Below, piece by piece: positions 52,433 to 61,526 of a DNA stretch of 64,000 bases. The stretch covers positions 2,728,001 through 2,792,000 of the forward strand of contig CAWFHD010000003.1 of assembly GCA_963815475.1 (NCBI GenBank). Reading direction: 5' to 3'. Both the position numbers and the translations under genes were made by a program. The stretch's first letter is position 1, and every line of letters starts with the position of its first letter. The DNA is from Sulfopaludibacter sp963815475 (GTDB lineage: Bacteria > Acidobacteriota > Terriglobia > Bryobacterales > Bryobacteraceae). The notes beneath the pieces were generated by a model. It searched no databases and had not been told where the DNA came from. It saw only the letters and a list, made by a program, of their open reading frames with translations.

Positions 52433-52765
52433 CTATCTTCTAATCCGAGCGATCGGGATAATGTCTTCGATTCCCAGCGCCAACTTGGCGGCTTCGGACA
52501 TACGGTCCTTGGTCCACGGCGGATCGAAGGTGAGTTCCAGCTTTACCCCGGTGACACCGGGCACCGCCCGCACGGCCCGCTCGGCATCGGCCGGCAGCGA
52601 GCCTGCCACGGGGCAGTTGGGAGCGGTCAAGGTCATACGCAACGCCACTTGCCCCTCAGCATCCACGTCGCAGCCATAGATCAGTCCGAGCTCGTAGATG
52701 TTCACGGGCATCTCCGGGTCGTAGACCTTCTTGAGCGCGGCGATTACCTGGTCGCGAAGGCTCAT
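52433..52765 (-). CDS. sufT: MIP18/DUF59-family Fe-S assembly factor (SufT-like)
   Basis: 110 residues from ATG 52765, which overlaps the sufU stop (ATGA). DUF59 features: LKKVYDPEMPVNIYELGLIY and the conserved Cys in LTAPNCPVAGSLP, then VTGVKLELTFDPPWTKDRMS. SufT/MIP18-like proteins help mature Fe-S enzymes. The longer frame to 52840 is only sufU sequence in another phase. Confident by motif and position within suf. Confidence 0.88.
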   Translation of the reverse strand: MSLRDQVIAALKKVYDPEMPVNIYELGLIYGCDVDAEGQVALRMTLTAPNCPVAGSLPADAERAVRAVPGVTGVKLELTFDPPWTKDRMSEAAKLALGIEDIIPIARIRR

Positions 52766-53205
52766 TCGGTGCTCACCACCGGCTCCTCCGCTTCGGAGTT
52801 GAGCGCCGATTTCAGGGTGTGCCATGCCAGCGTGGCGCATTTCACGCGCGCCGGATAATCGCGGACACCGCAGAAAACTACCAGCTTGCCGAGTTCCTTG
52901 GTGACGGGCGTATCGGTAGTCAGCAGGTCGTGGAACTTGTCGAGCAGCTTGAACGCCTCTTCGCGGCTCTTGCCCTTGAGGCTCTCGGTCATCAACGATG
53001 CCGACGCGGTGGAGATGGCGCAGCCGGAGCCAGTGAAGCTGACATCCTTCACTACGTCATTTTCCAGCTTGATGAACAGCTTCAGCTTGTCGCCGCAAAG
53101 GGGGTTGTAGCCCTCGGCCTTGTGGTTCGCATCGTCCATGGTGTGACAGTTCCGCGGACGCTTGCTGTGATCGATGATGATTTCCTGATAGAGATCGTCA
53201 ACCAT
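52762..53205 (-). CDS. sufU: Fe-S cluster scaffold/sulfur acceptor SufU
   Basis: 147 residues from ATG 53205, overlapping the sufS stop (TAATG). SufU/IscU cysteines: YNPLCGDKLKLF, FTGSGCAISTASASLM, and VKCATLAWHTLKSAL; the insert typical of SufU between the second and third cysteine is present. Accepts sulfur from SufS, using zinc. Starts MVDDLYQEIIIDHSKRPRN, the SufU-type N-terminus. Confidence 0.93.
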   Translation of the reverse strand: MVDDLYQEIIIDHSKRPRNCHTMDDANHKAEGYNPLCGDKLKLFIKLENDVVKDVSFTGSGCAISTASASLMTESLKGKSREEAFKLLDKFHDLLTTDTPVTKELGKLVVFCGVRDYPARVKCATLAWHTLKSALNSEAEEPVVSTE

Positions 53206-54452
53206 TAGGAGAAAATCTCCTTCACCTTGCGGAGGCCGGCGGCGAGGGCGTCGATCTCTCCCATGGTGTTGTAGAAAGCGAGTGATGCGCGTGTAGTGGC
53301 GGGGACGTGGAACCAATCCATCACCGGTTGCGCGCAATGATGCCCGGTGCGCACCGCAATTCCCTGGCGGTCGAGCACCGTGCCAATATCGTGCGGATGA
53401 ATGCCCTCGATCACAAACGAGAGCACCGCCGCCTTGTCCCGCGCCGTTCCAATCAAGCGCAGTCCGGGGATCTGCAAAAGCTGCTGGGTGCCATACACCA
53501 GCAATTCATGTTCGTACGCCGCGATCTTGTCGAGGCCGATGCGGTTCAGATAGTCGAGAGCCGCGCCCAGTCCGATGCCGCCCGCGATGTTGGGCGTGCC
53601 GGCTTCGAACTTGTAGGGCAACTCATTGTACGTGGTCTTTTCGAACGTCACCGTCAGGATCATGTCGCCGCCGCCCTGGTAGGGCGGCATGGCGTTCAGG
53701 AGTTTGGTCTTCCCGTAGAGGATCCCGATGCCGGTGGGGCCGCAGACCTTGTGACCGGAGAAGGTATAGAAGTCGGCGTCAAGCTGTTGCACGTCCACCT
53801 TGATGTGCGGTGCGGCCTGTGCGCCGTCGATCAGGGTGAGAGCGCCCGCGTTGTGCGCCATCTGAATGATCTCGTGAACCGGGTTGATAGTGCCGAGCGC
53901 GTTCGAAACGTGGGCCACGGCCACCATTCGGGTGCGCGGATTCAAGAGCTTCTCGTACTCCTCCATGATCAGCTCGCCCCGATCGTTCATGGGGATGACG
54001 CGGAGCTTCGCGCCCTGCTCGTCGCACAGCATCTGCCAGGGCACAATGTTGGAGTGATGCTCCATGGCGGAGATGACGATCTCGTCGCCTGCCTTGACGT
54101 TGCGGCGTCCCCAACTGCTGGTCACCAGGTTGATGCCTTCGGTAGTGCCGCGCACGAAGATAAGCTCATTCTTCGATTTCGAGTTGATGAACTTCTTGGC
54201 TTTGGCGCGGGTTTCTTCGTAGGCGGCGGTGGAGCGCTGGCTGAGTTCATGCACGCCGCGATGGATGTTGGCGCAATCCACTTCATGGAATTTCCGAATG
54301 GCATCGATCACCGCGAACGGCTTCTGCGCCGTCGCAGCGCTGTCCAGGTAAACCAGGGGCTTACCGTGGACCGTCTGCTTCAGGACGGGAAAATCCGCGC
54401 GGATCTTCTCAACGTCGAAACCAGCCGACACTTCACTGCTGAGAGTGCTCAT
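53205..54452 (-). CDS. sufS: Cysteine desulfurase SufS
   Basis: 415 residues, class V PLP aminotransferase fold, releasing sulfur from cysteine as persulfide. PLP lysine in FYTFSGHKVCGPTGIG; His in SAMEHHSNIVPWQ stacks on PLP; active Cys in VRTGHHCAQPVMDWF, the short type-II loop of SufS. N-terminus IRADFPVLKQTVHGKPLVYL. Overlaps sufD by 20 bases and sufU by one, so tightly coupled. Confidence 0.96.
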   Translation of the reverse strand: MSTLSSEVSAGFDVEKIRADFPVLKQTVHGKPLVYLDSAATAQKPFAVIDAIRKFHEVDCANIHRGVHELSQRSTAAYEETRAKAKKFINSKSKNELIFVRGTTEGINLVTSSWGRRNVKAGDEIVISAMEHHSNIVPWQMLCDEQGAKLRVIPMNDRGELIMEEYEKLLNPRTRMVAVAHVSNALGTINPVHEIIQMAHNAGALTLIDGAQAAPHIKVDVQQLDADFYTFSGHKVCGPTGIGILYGKTKLLNAMPPYQGGGDMILTVTFEKTTYNELPYKFEAGTPNIAGGIGLGAALDYLNRIGLDKIAAYEHELLVYGTQQLLQIPGLRLIGTARDKAAVLSFVIEGIHPHDIGTVLDRQGIAVRTGHHCAQPVMDWFHVPATTRASLAFYNTMGEIDALAAGLRKVKEIFS

Positions 54453-55614
54453 GGAATTTCTCGAATAGAATCCGTTCCAGCGAATCTTTCAGAGACTGCA
54501 CCTTCACGCGATCCACAATGTCCTGCGCGAAGGCGAAGGTCAGAAGGTTCTTGGCATCCTGCTTACCGATGCCGCGCGATTGCAGGTAAAACATCGATTC
54601 GGCATCCAGTTGGCCAACGGTCGCGCCATGCGTGCAGCGCACATCGTCGGCATGAATCTGCAACTCGGGCTTGGTGTCGATGACCGCGTCGTCCGACAGC
54701 ACCAGGTTCTTATTGGTCTGCTTGGAGTCGGTCTTCTGCGCGTCTTTGCGGACGATAATCCGGCCGTTGAACACGGCATGTGCCTTGCCGTCGAGAATGC
54801 CTTTATACAGCTCGTGGCTGTTGGCGTGGGGCTTGGCGTGGTCGATCACCGTGTGATTGTCCACGTGCTGCGTGCCGCTCACCAGGTAGAGGCCATTCAG
54901 CGTGCACTCGGAGCCTTCCGAAAGGAGTGCGTTTACGTCGTTGCGAACCAGCGCGCCGCCGAGCGAAATGGAATGCGTGGCGAAATTCGCGCTGCGCCCC
55001 AGGCTGATCTGCATAGTGGCGACGTGGTAGGCTTCGGTGCTTTCCTGTTGGACCTTGTAATGATCTACCACCGCGCCTTCGGCGGCTACGATCTCGGTGA
55101 CGGCGTTGGTGAAGTAGGCACCGGTGCCCTTGAAGGTTTCGACGATGGTGCACTGCGCGTTCGCGCCCACCAAGATCAGCGTCCGCGGGTGAAGCGCGAG
55201 AGGCTCCGATTCCTGAGGCACTTCATACGTGATCTGAATGGGTTCCGCGATGACAGCCCCGGCCGGGATCCGCAGCATCGTAACCCCGGTAAGGAAGGCT
55301 GTGTTCAACGCGACGAATGCGTTCTGGTCGATGCTGGCGTAGCGGCCCAGATGTGCTGCCGCCTCGGATGGCGGAATCTTCTCAACGGGATTGGGAAAGG
55401 TCAGTAGACGCTCCGATGACCCTGTCCGAAACGTGGTTCGGGCGATGGGCGCGACATTCGTAAAGCGCCACTCCTCGTTGTGAGTAGTGGGAAACCCGAG
55501 TTCCGCAAATCGTGCGAAAGCCCGCGCACGCAACTCCTGCACCCACGGTTCGGTCGCCGGCAGTTTCGTGAACTCCGCCAGCCACGCGCCGGTCTGTTCC
55601 GCTACTGCCGTCAT
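54433..55614 (-). CDS. sufD: Fe-S cluster assembly protein SufD
   Basis: 393 residues. The C-terminal two-thirds is the SufBD beta-helix: FNGRIIVRKDAQKTDSKQT, NKNLVLSDDAVIDTKPELQI, HADDVRCTHGATVGQLDAES, MFYLQSRGIGKQDAKNLLTF. N-terminal helical part KLPATEPWVQELRARAFARF and GFPTTHNEEWRFTNVAPIAR is typical of SufD. Partner of SufB and SufC in the cluster scaffold. ATG 55614 overlaps the sufC stop (ATGA). Confidence 0.95.
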   Translation of the reverse strand: MTAVAEQTGAWLAEFTKLPATEPWVQELRARAFARFAELGFPTTHNEEWRFTNVAPIARTTFRTGSSERLLTFPNPVEKIPPSEAAAHLGRYASIDQNAFVALNTAFLTGVTMLRIPAGAVIAEPIQITYEVPQESEPLALHPRTLILVGANAQCTIVETFKGTGAYFTNAVTEIVAAEGAVVDHYKVQQESTEAYHVATMQISLGRSANFATHSISLGGALVRNDVNALLSEGSECTLNGLYLVSGTQHVDNHTVIDHAKPHANSHELYKGILDGKAHAVFNGRIIVRKDAQKTDSKQTNKNLVLSDDAVIDTKPELQIHADDVRCTHGATVGQLDAESMFYLQSRGIGKQDAKNLLTFAFAQDIVDRVKVQSLKDSLERILFEKFHEHSQQ

Positions 55615-56384
55615 ACGCGGGCGACCTCTTCTTCGTCTTCGATGCCGAGCCCGGCGTAGCCGCTCTCCTCAAGTTGCAGCGCCAGTTCTTTGCCGCCGGA
55701 CTTCACGATGCGGCCCTGCGACAGCACGTGCACGAAATCGGGGACGATGTAGTTCAGCAGCCGCTGGTAGTGGGTGACCACAATCATGGAGCGCTCGGGA
55801 GAGCGTAGCGCATTCACGCCGCCGGCCACGACGCGCAGCGCGTCGATATCCAGGCCGGAATCGGTCTCATCCAGAATCGCCAGCTTCGGCTCGAGAACCG
55901 CCATCTGGAAAATCTCGTTGCGCTTCTTTTCGCCGCCGGAGAAGCCGGTATTGACCGGACGATTCAACAGCGCCTGGTCCATGTCCATCAGCTTCATCTT
56001 TTCGCGGACCAGGTTGAGGAAGTCCATGGCGTCGAGCTCTTCCAGCCCGTGGTGCTTGCGGGCGGTATTGAGCGCCGCCTTCAGGAAGTACATATTGCTG
56101 ACGCCGGGAATCTCCACCGGATATTGGAAGGCGAGGAAAATGCCTTCGCGGGCGCGATCTTCGGGCGACAGTTCCAGCAGATCCTTGCCGTTGTAGATCA
56201 CTTGGCCGTCGGTGACGGCGTACAGTTCACGGCCTGCCAGCACCTGGGCCAACGTGCTCTTGCCGGAGCCGTTGGGCCCCATAATGGCATGCACCTCACC
56301 CGGATTGATGGTGAGGTCGATGCCCTTCAGAATTTCACGATCGCCCACTCGGGCGTGCAGATCTTTGATTTCGAGTAGAGACAT
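55611..56384 (-). CDS. sufC: Fe-S cluster assembly ATPase SufC
   Basis: 257 residues, ABC ATPase. Walker A GPNGSGKSTLAQVL, Q-loop FLAFQYPVEIPGV, signature FSGGEKKRNEI, Walker B LAILDETDSGLDIDAL, switch His in VVTHYQRLL. Powers the SufBCD complex. Lies 62 bases after sufB; the C-terminal tail LEESGYAGLGIEDEEE is slightly longer than usual. Confidence 0.97.
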   Translation of the reverse strand: MSLLEIKDLHARVGDREILKGIDLTINPGEVHAIMGPNGSGKSTLAQVLAGRELYAVTDGQVIYNGKDLLELSPEDRAREGIFLAFQYPVEIPGVSNMYFLKAALNTARKHHGLEELDAMDFLNLVREKMKLMDMDQALLNRPVNTGFSGGEKKRNEIFQMAVLEPKLAILDETDSGLDIDALRVVAGGVNALRSPERSMIVVTHYQRLLNYIVPDFVHVLSQGRIVKSGGKELALQLEESGYAGLGIEDEEEVARV

Positions 56385-56446
56385 GTATCTAATTCCTTCA
56401 GTAGCGCAAGGGCACCGCTCCCTTACGGTAGCGGCTCGGCCGGTGC

Positions 56447-57895
<1,449 letters not shown>

Positions 57896-57904
57896 CGGAT
57901 TACT

Positions 57905-57955
57905 CCTAAACTGTTGGGCTGATATCAGTTTAGGCAATCCATACTTTTTAGTCAA
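57905..57955 (-). promoter_or_regulatory. suf operon promoter with overlapping inverted repeat
   Basis: On the minus strand: -35 TTGACT (57955-57950), 17-base spacer, -10 TAAACT (57932-57927). A perfect 9-bp inverted repeat CCTAAACTG-N12-CAGTTTAGG (57934-57926 and 57913-57905) covers the whole -10 and ends on the AGG of the sufB ribosome-binding site. A transcript would start between the arms, so it is more likely a DNA operator than an RNA hairpin. The Rrf2 protein at the end of the operon is the natural candidate to bind it. Confidence 0.65.
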
Positions 57956-58002
57956 GATTGCCCAGCTAATGGATGCTTGGAGGGGTTGAGCGGGTTCAGG
58001 TT

Positions 58003-58410
58003 TCAGTTGAAAGGGTTCGCGATAAGGACGCCAAAGTACGTCTGGCCGGGGTTGAGATCTTCCGACCAAATGCGGCTGCAGCCAGCACACTCAGCCGCAG
58101 CTATGATCATTCCATCGTAAAAGTGCAGGGCATATTGGGCGTGCGCTTCGACAGCCCGGCGAACCATGCGAGCGTCAGGGGCGATGAGGCGAAATAGATT
58201 CAGGGCATCGAGCCTTTCAATAACGGCCTCAGGTGGCTCAGCCAACTTCTTTAGCAGTGTGGCGGCGAACTCAGCGAGAACTTGCGTCGAAAGGACCAAG
58301 TCTGCTGTCCCTAGCCGCTCGACAATCTCCCGTGCGATCACTTGCTTGCGTGGGTTGTCCGGAGCGTAGGCATACACAAGGACATTCGTATCAATGAACT
58401 CAGCGGCCAC
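58003..58410 (-). CDS. vapC: PIN-domain toxin (VapC-like RNase), second pair
   Basis: 135 residues from a GTG at 58410, which overlaps the antitoxin end by 11 bases and opens directly with the PIN strand VAAEFIDTNVLVYAYAPDN. Acidic residues: Asp in IDTN, Glu in STQVLAEFAATLL, Asp in LHFYDGMIIAAAECAG and Glu/Asp in IWSEDLNPG, as in VapC RNases. A further frame to 58470 merely reads the antitoxin end. Toxin of the pair with the upstream ribbon-helix-helix protein. Confidence 0.88.
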   Translation of the reverse strand: MAAEFIDTNVLVYAYAPDNPRKQVIAREIVERLGTADLVLSTQVLAEFAATLLKKLAEPPEAVIERLDALNLFRLIAPDARMVRRAVEAHAQYALHFYDGMIIAAAECAGCSRIWSEDLNPGQTYFGVLIANPFN

Positions 58411-58648
58411 GCTCGTATAGATCCTCTCGTTTCCACGTAATCTTTCCAACTCTGAGTGGAAGTCGGTCAAAGCTCTCCTTCAGTTTCTCAAGCTGCCGTC
58501 GTTTGAACTCCGCCTCCGCGTCGGCTTCCGCCGCTGCGAGCGTCTCCAGATGTTGGCGAATCAGACCGGTCAGAGTGGTGTCACGCTCGACCGCGATCTT
58601 GCGAACTTTCTTGACGAGATCATCATCCAAAGAAAGTGTGACGTTCAT
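58400..58648 (-). CDS. Ribbon-helix-helix antitoxin (VapB-like), second pair
   Basis: 82 residues from ATG 58648. CopG-like N-terminus MNVTLSLDDDLVKKVRKIAV then DTTLTGLIRQHLETLAAAEA, followed by a basic-acidic tail (FKRRQLEKLKESFDRLPLRV, KITWKREDLYERGR). Neutralises VapC and probably binds the 13-bp palindrome four bases upstream. The predicted transcript starts at or within one base of the ATG, so it may be leaderless. Frame upstream to 58684 runs through the promoter and is not coding. Confidence 0.85.
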   Translation of the reverse strand: MNVTLSLDDDLVKKVRKIAVERDTTLTGLIRQHLETLAAAEADAEAEFKRRQLEKLKESFDRLPLRVGKITWKREDLYERGR

Positions 58649-58651
58649 ATT

Positions 58652-58684
58652 CCCATAATAAGGGAAACCCTTATTATGGGTCAA
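58652..58684 (-). promoter_or_regulatory. Promoter with 13-bp perfect palindrome (operator) of the second VapBC pair
   Basis: On the minus strand: -35 TTGACC (58684-58679), 18-base spacer, -10 TATTAT (58660-58655). The palindrome CCCATAATAAGGG-N3-CCCTTATTATGGG (58652-58680) covers the spacer and -10. The expected start of transcription falls at about 58648, the A of the antitoxin ATG. This is the classic layout for autoregulation by an antitoxin or toxin-antitoxin complex. Confidence 0.8.
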
Positions 58685-60322
58685 CTATTTGCGCTGCTGC
58701 AGCAGGCGCTCCGCTTCGGCTAGCCTCTCTCTGGGCAGCGCATCGCCAGGATTCGCCTGAACCAACTGGCGATAGTTGGCGATGGCTTCTTCCAGGCGAC
58801 CTTCCTTGACCTCGGCATTGGCCAGGTTGAAGCGGGCGCTTGGATAGTCGGGGCGGAGCTTCAAGGCTTTCCCATATTCCGCTATAGCTTCGGCAATCCG
58901 GCCGGTGGTGGCGAGCGCCAGACCCAGCATGTTGTGCGCGTCGGGCCGGCCCGGCGCGATCTGTACCGCTGCCTCCAGACGGGTCACCGCGCCTTGCGGG
59001 TTGAGGCGCGAGAGCATAACGGCGCCCAGGTTGAAATTGGCTTCGAAATCCGCCGGGTCCTTTTGCAGGCGATGCTCCATCACCTCCTCCTGCAATTCAC
59101 GACGCCGGTCCCCCGTGCCTTGCGGCTTCACCTCCAGCCAGAAGTGAGCCATTTCGTCAGTGGTCTGGTTGCCCGCCCTCACCCGTCGCGGCGGCGCATG
59201 CGGATTGCGTGGGTTGGACGCCGAGTTGTCGTAAATCCAGCGCATCGAAATTACGGAGCCCTGCGGGAGATCCACCGGCTCGCGGTAGTAGTAGACGGCT
59301 TGCCAGTTCTGGTCCCAATCCGGGATCTTGATCAGCCACCGGCGCTCCCCCGAGGGCAGGGTGGCGTAGGCCTCGAATTCCTTACCCAGGTAATGTGCGT
59401 GGGGATAGACCGCCAACACCTCGACCGGCATCGGCAAACGGAACTGGTCGGAGACGGCGAAATCCCGGGCGCCCGGCGGAATATCGACCGCACTGTCGTT
59501 TTCAAGCTGCACCAGTAGCGGGAATTCCGTGGGCCGCTTGTCGGTGAAGTACAGGCCCAGCGAGGGGCGGAGTTGCTCCGTCTTGCCAGAGGGGTGTACG
59601 TGTGTGTTGAGCACGAGTTGGTTTCCCGGGTCGAGACGCCACGACCATCCATCGGCTTCGACGTGCGGCAGGCCCCCCGGCTTCCAGAAGAGAAAATGGC
59701 CGTCGGGGTCAAACGGGCTGCGCATGATGGTGAGATCCATCCCGGCAAATCCGGACTTGTGGGAGGATGCCAGCCGGTCGAGCAGGAGGTTGGCATGGTG
59801 CACCAACTTCTGATCGCCCGGCCGGATCTCCACGGCGCGAACGAAGCGTGAGGCCTGCAGCGCCGGCGTAAACACAAAGTTCCAATAAACGTCGGGGCCT
59901 GAGGCGGGGACGGTGTAGGCCGAAGGGGCTTCCAGCACCAGGTCGGGCTTGCCCAATCCCCAGCCCTCTGTAAAAGCAGGCAGCTCCACCGCCGGACCCT
60001 CGAGTGCGCCTGCCGCCGCCCAATCGCCGATCGCTCGGATCTCCTGGTCGGACAGCCGAAGCTCGCCGGCGAAGTCACCGTAACCATGCTCCGGGAGCCA
60101 CGGCGGCATGTATCGCTTCTGCGTAACGGCGGCGATGAGCTGGGCTCGTTTGGCAGTATCGCGCCACGTGAGCAAAGGGAATGGACCGGCCTCGCCCGCG
60201 CGATGGCATGGGGCGCACTTCCTCCACAGGATGGGCGCGATGTCGTGGAAAGTGACGGGTGGGGCAGCGCTCCGCAAGAGCGAAGGAGCAAGCATGCTCA
60301 GAATGGCCCAGCCGGTTTTCAT
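58685..60322 (-). CDS. Exported cytochrome c / copper-monooxygenase-like / TPR fusion protein
   Basis: 545 residues. Signal peptide MKTGWAILSMLAPSLLRSAA; one c-type haem site CAPCH at about residue 37 within a planctomycete/acidobacterial cytochrome-like segment (APILWRKCAPCHRAGEAGPF, then YMPPWLPEHG). Residues about 120-400 resemble the two-domain copper type II ascorbate-dependent monooxygenases: LVHHANLLLD, LNTHVHPSGKTEQLRPSLGL, AVYPHAHYLGKEFEAYA give His ligands. From about 430 three TPR units follow (EANFNLGAVMLSRLNPQGAV, AHNMLGLALATTGRIAEAIA, ARFNLANAEVKEGRLEEAIA). Periplasmic, probably an oxidase or monooxygenase with its own electron entry. Substrate unknown. Confidence 0.75.
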   Translation of the reverse strand: MKTGWAILSMLAPSLLRSAAPPVTFHDIAPILWRKCAPCHRAGEAGPFPLLTWRDTAKRAQLIAAVTQKRYMPPWLPEHGYGDFAGELRLSDQEIRAIGDWAAAGALEGPAVELPAFTEGWGLGKPDLVLEAPSAYTVPASGPDVYWNFVFTPALQASRFVRAVEIRPGDQKLVHHANLLLDRLASSHKSGFAGMDLTIMRSPFDPDGHFLFWKPGGLPHVEADGWSWRLDPGNQLVLNTHVHPSGKTEQLRPSLGLYFTDKRPTEFPLLVQLENDSAVDIPPGARDFAVSDQFRLPMPVEVLAVYPHAHYLGKEFEAYATLPSGERRWLIKIPDWDQNWQAVYYYREPVDLPQGSVISMRWIYDNSASNPRNPHAPPRRVRAGNQTTDEMAHFWLEVKPQGTGDRRRELQEEVMEHRLQKDPADFEANFNLGAVMLSRLNPQGAVTRLEAAVQIAPGRPDAHNMLGLALATTGRIAEAIAEYGKALKLRPDYPSARFNLANAEVKEGRLEEAIANYRQLVQANPGDALPRERLAEAERLLQQRK

Positions 60323-60353
60323 TGACCCTCTTTATTCTGGTTGTAGCACGCTC

Positions 60354-60384
60354 TTGACTTTGACCCTGGGTCAGGCCTCACGAT
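60354..60384 (+). promoter_or_regulatory. MerR-type promoter with palindrome in a 19-base spacer
   Basis: -35 TTGACT (60354-60359), 19-base spacer, -10-like CACGAT (60379-60384). The palindrome TGACCCTGGGTCA (60361-60373) sits in the spacer, where MerR dimers bind and untwist over-long spacers. The TTG start at 60401 follows GGGAGG (60389-60394). Implies autoregulation of the MerR gene. Confidence 0.65.
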
Positions 60385-60400
60385 ATTCGGGAGGGCCGGT

Positions 60401-61504
60401 TTGAACAGGCTTTACCAAATCCACGAGTTTGCCGAGCTTGCAGGTGTCACCATCAAAGCGCTGCATCATTACGACAGGCTGGGTCTGCTGCAACCGGCGC
60501 GGTCGGAGTCCGGCTACCGGATGTACACATCGCGCGATCTGGAGCGGCTGGAGCAGATTGTCGCGCTCAAGTTTCTGGGTGTGCCGCTTAAGCGAATCAA
60601 GGCAGTGCTGGATCGACCCGGGCACGAACTGGCGGATGCCTTGCGGCTGCAGCGCGACGCGCTCGAAGAGAAGCAGTCTCACTTGGCCCGGGCGATTCGC
60701 GCAGTGCGCGCGGCTGAGGAGTCGCTAGAGCCCGGCGGCGCGGTGGATCCGGCAACCCTAAGGAAAATCATCGAGGTGATTGGCGTGCAAAACGACATGG
60801 CAGTGATGAAGAAGTACTACAGCACCGATGAGGCGTGGGAAAAGCGTCAGCGCTATTACGAAGAAGGACCGTCCGAGGAGTGGCAGAAGCTTTACCGCGA
60901 CGTCCGCGCGGCGCTGGGCACGGATCCGGCCAGCGATGTGGCGCAATCCCTGGCCGACCGCTGGCTGGAACTCTCGGCGAGGGCCTTTAGCGGCGACCCG
61001 GAGGTCCAGACCGATTCCATGGCGGCATGGGTGGACCGCGACCATTGGCCTCCCGCTATGAAACGAAGGCTGGCGGAATTCCAGATCGAAGAGGCAAACG
61101 CCTTCATTCAGCGGGCAGCCTTGGCCGCGCGCAAGAAGTACTTCAGCGAGGACGCATGGACCAGGCGGCTCGCCCAATTGACCCAAAGCGCGCAACAGTT
61201 CTCGGCGCTGTGGCAGGCGCGCGTGGATCTCTTCCACGATATCGCGAGCGCTCTCGGCGAAGACCCGTCCGGCGAAACGGCACAGGCGCTGGCGGCGCGC
61301 TGGATGGACCACATCGAGATGGCTAGCGAAGGTGATACTGGAATCAAAGATGGATTGCTGAGGCTGTGGCAGGATCGGCGCAACTGGCCGGCAACGCTGC
61401 GCTGGATGGAAGAGAGCTTCTGCCGCCTCACCGGTGACCGCTTCGATCAGGCCGCCGACTTCCTGGACCGCGCCACCGCCGCACGCCTGCACTCACCCGG
61501 TTGA
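60401..61504 (+). CDS. MerR-family regulator with two TipAS-like domains
   Basis: 367 residues from a TTG start with ribosome-binding site GGGAGG seven bases upstream. The MerR helix-turn-helix (YQIHEFAELAGVTIKALHHY, SGYRMYTSRDLERLEQIVAL) and dimerisation helix occupy about 1-125. Two tandem ligand domains follow: about 140-245 (MKKYYSTDEAWEKRQRYYEE, ADRWLELSARAFSGDPE) and about 248-360 (RKKYFSEDAWTRRLAQLTQS, AARWMDHIEMASEGDTG), both TipAS-like. TipA-type proteins bind thiopeptides or other drugs; the duplication is uncommon. No drug pump is adjacent; the only visible target is its own promoter. Confidence 0.85.
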   Translation: MNRLYQIHEFAELAGVTIKALHHYDRLGLLQPARSESGYRMYTSRDLERLEQIVALKFLGVPLKRIKAVLDRPGHELADALRLQRDALEEKQSHLARAIRAVRAAEESLEPGGAVDPATLRKIIEVIGVQNDMAVMKKYYSTDEAWEKRQRYYEEGPSEEWQKLYRDVRAALGTDPASDVAQSLADRWLELSARAFSGDPEVQTDSMAAWVDRDHWPPAMKRRLAEFQIEEANAFIQRAALAARKKYFSEDAWTRRLAQLTQSAQQFSALWQARVDLFHDIASALGEDPSGETAQALAARWMDHIEMASEGDTGIKDGLLRLWQDRRNWPATLRWMEESFCRLTGDRFDQAADFLDRATAARLHSPG

Positions 61505-61526
61505 TATAATCGCCAAATCCGGGTGC

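Noticed and set aside
53307..54683. 458-codon plus-strand frame opposite sufS
   Set aside because: Antisense shadow of a conserved enzyme.
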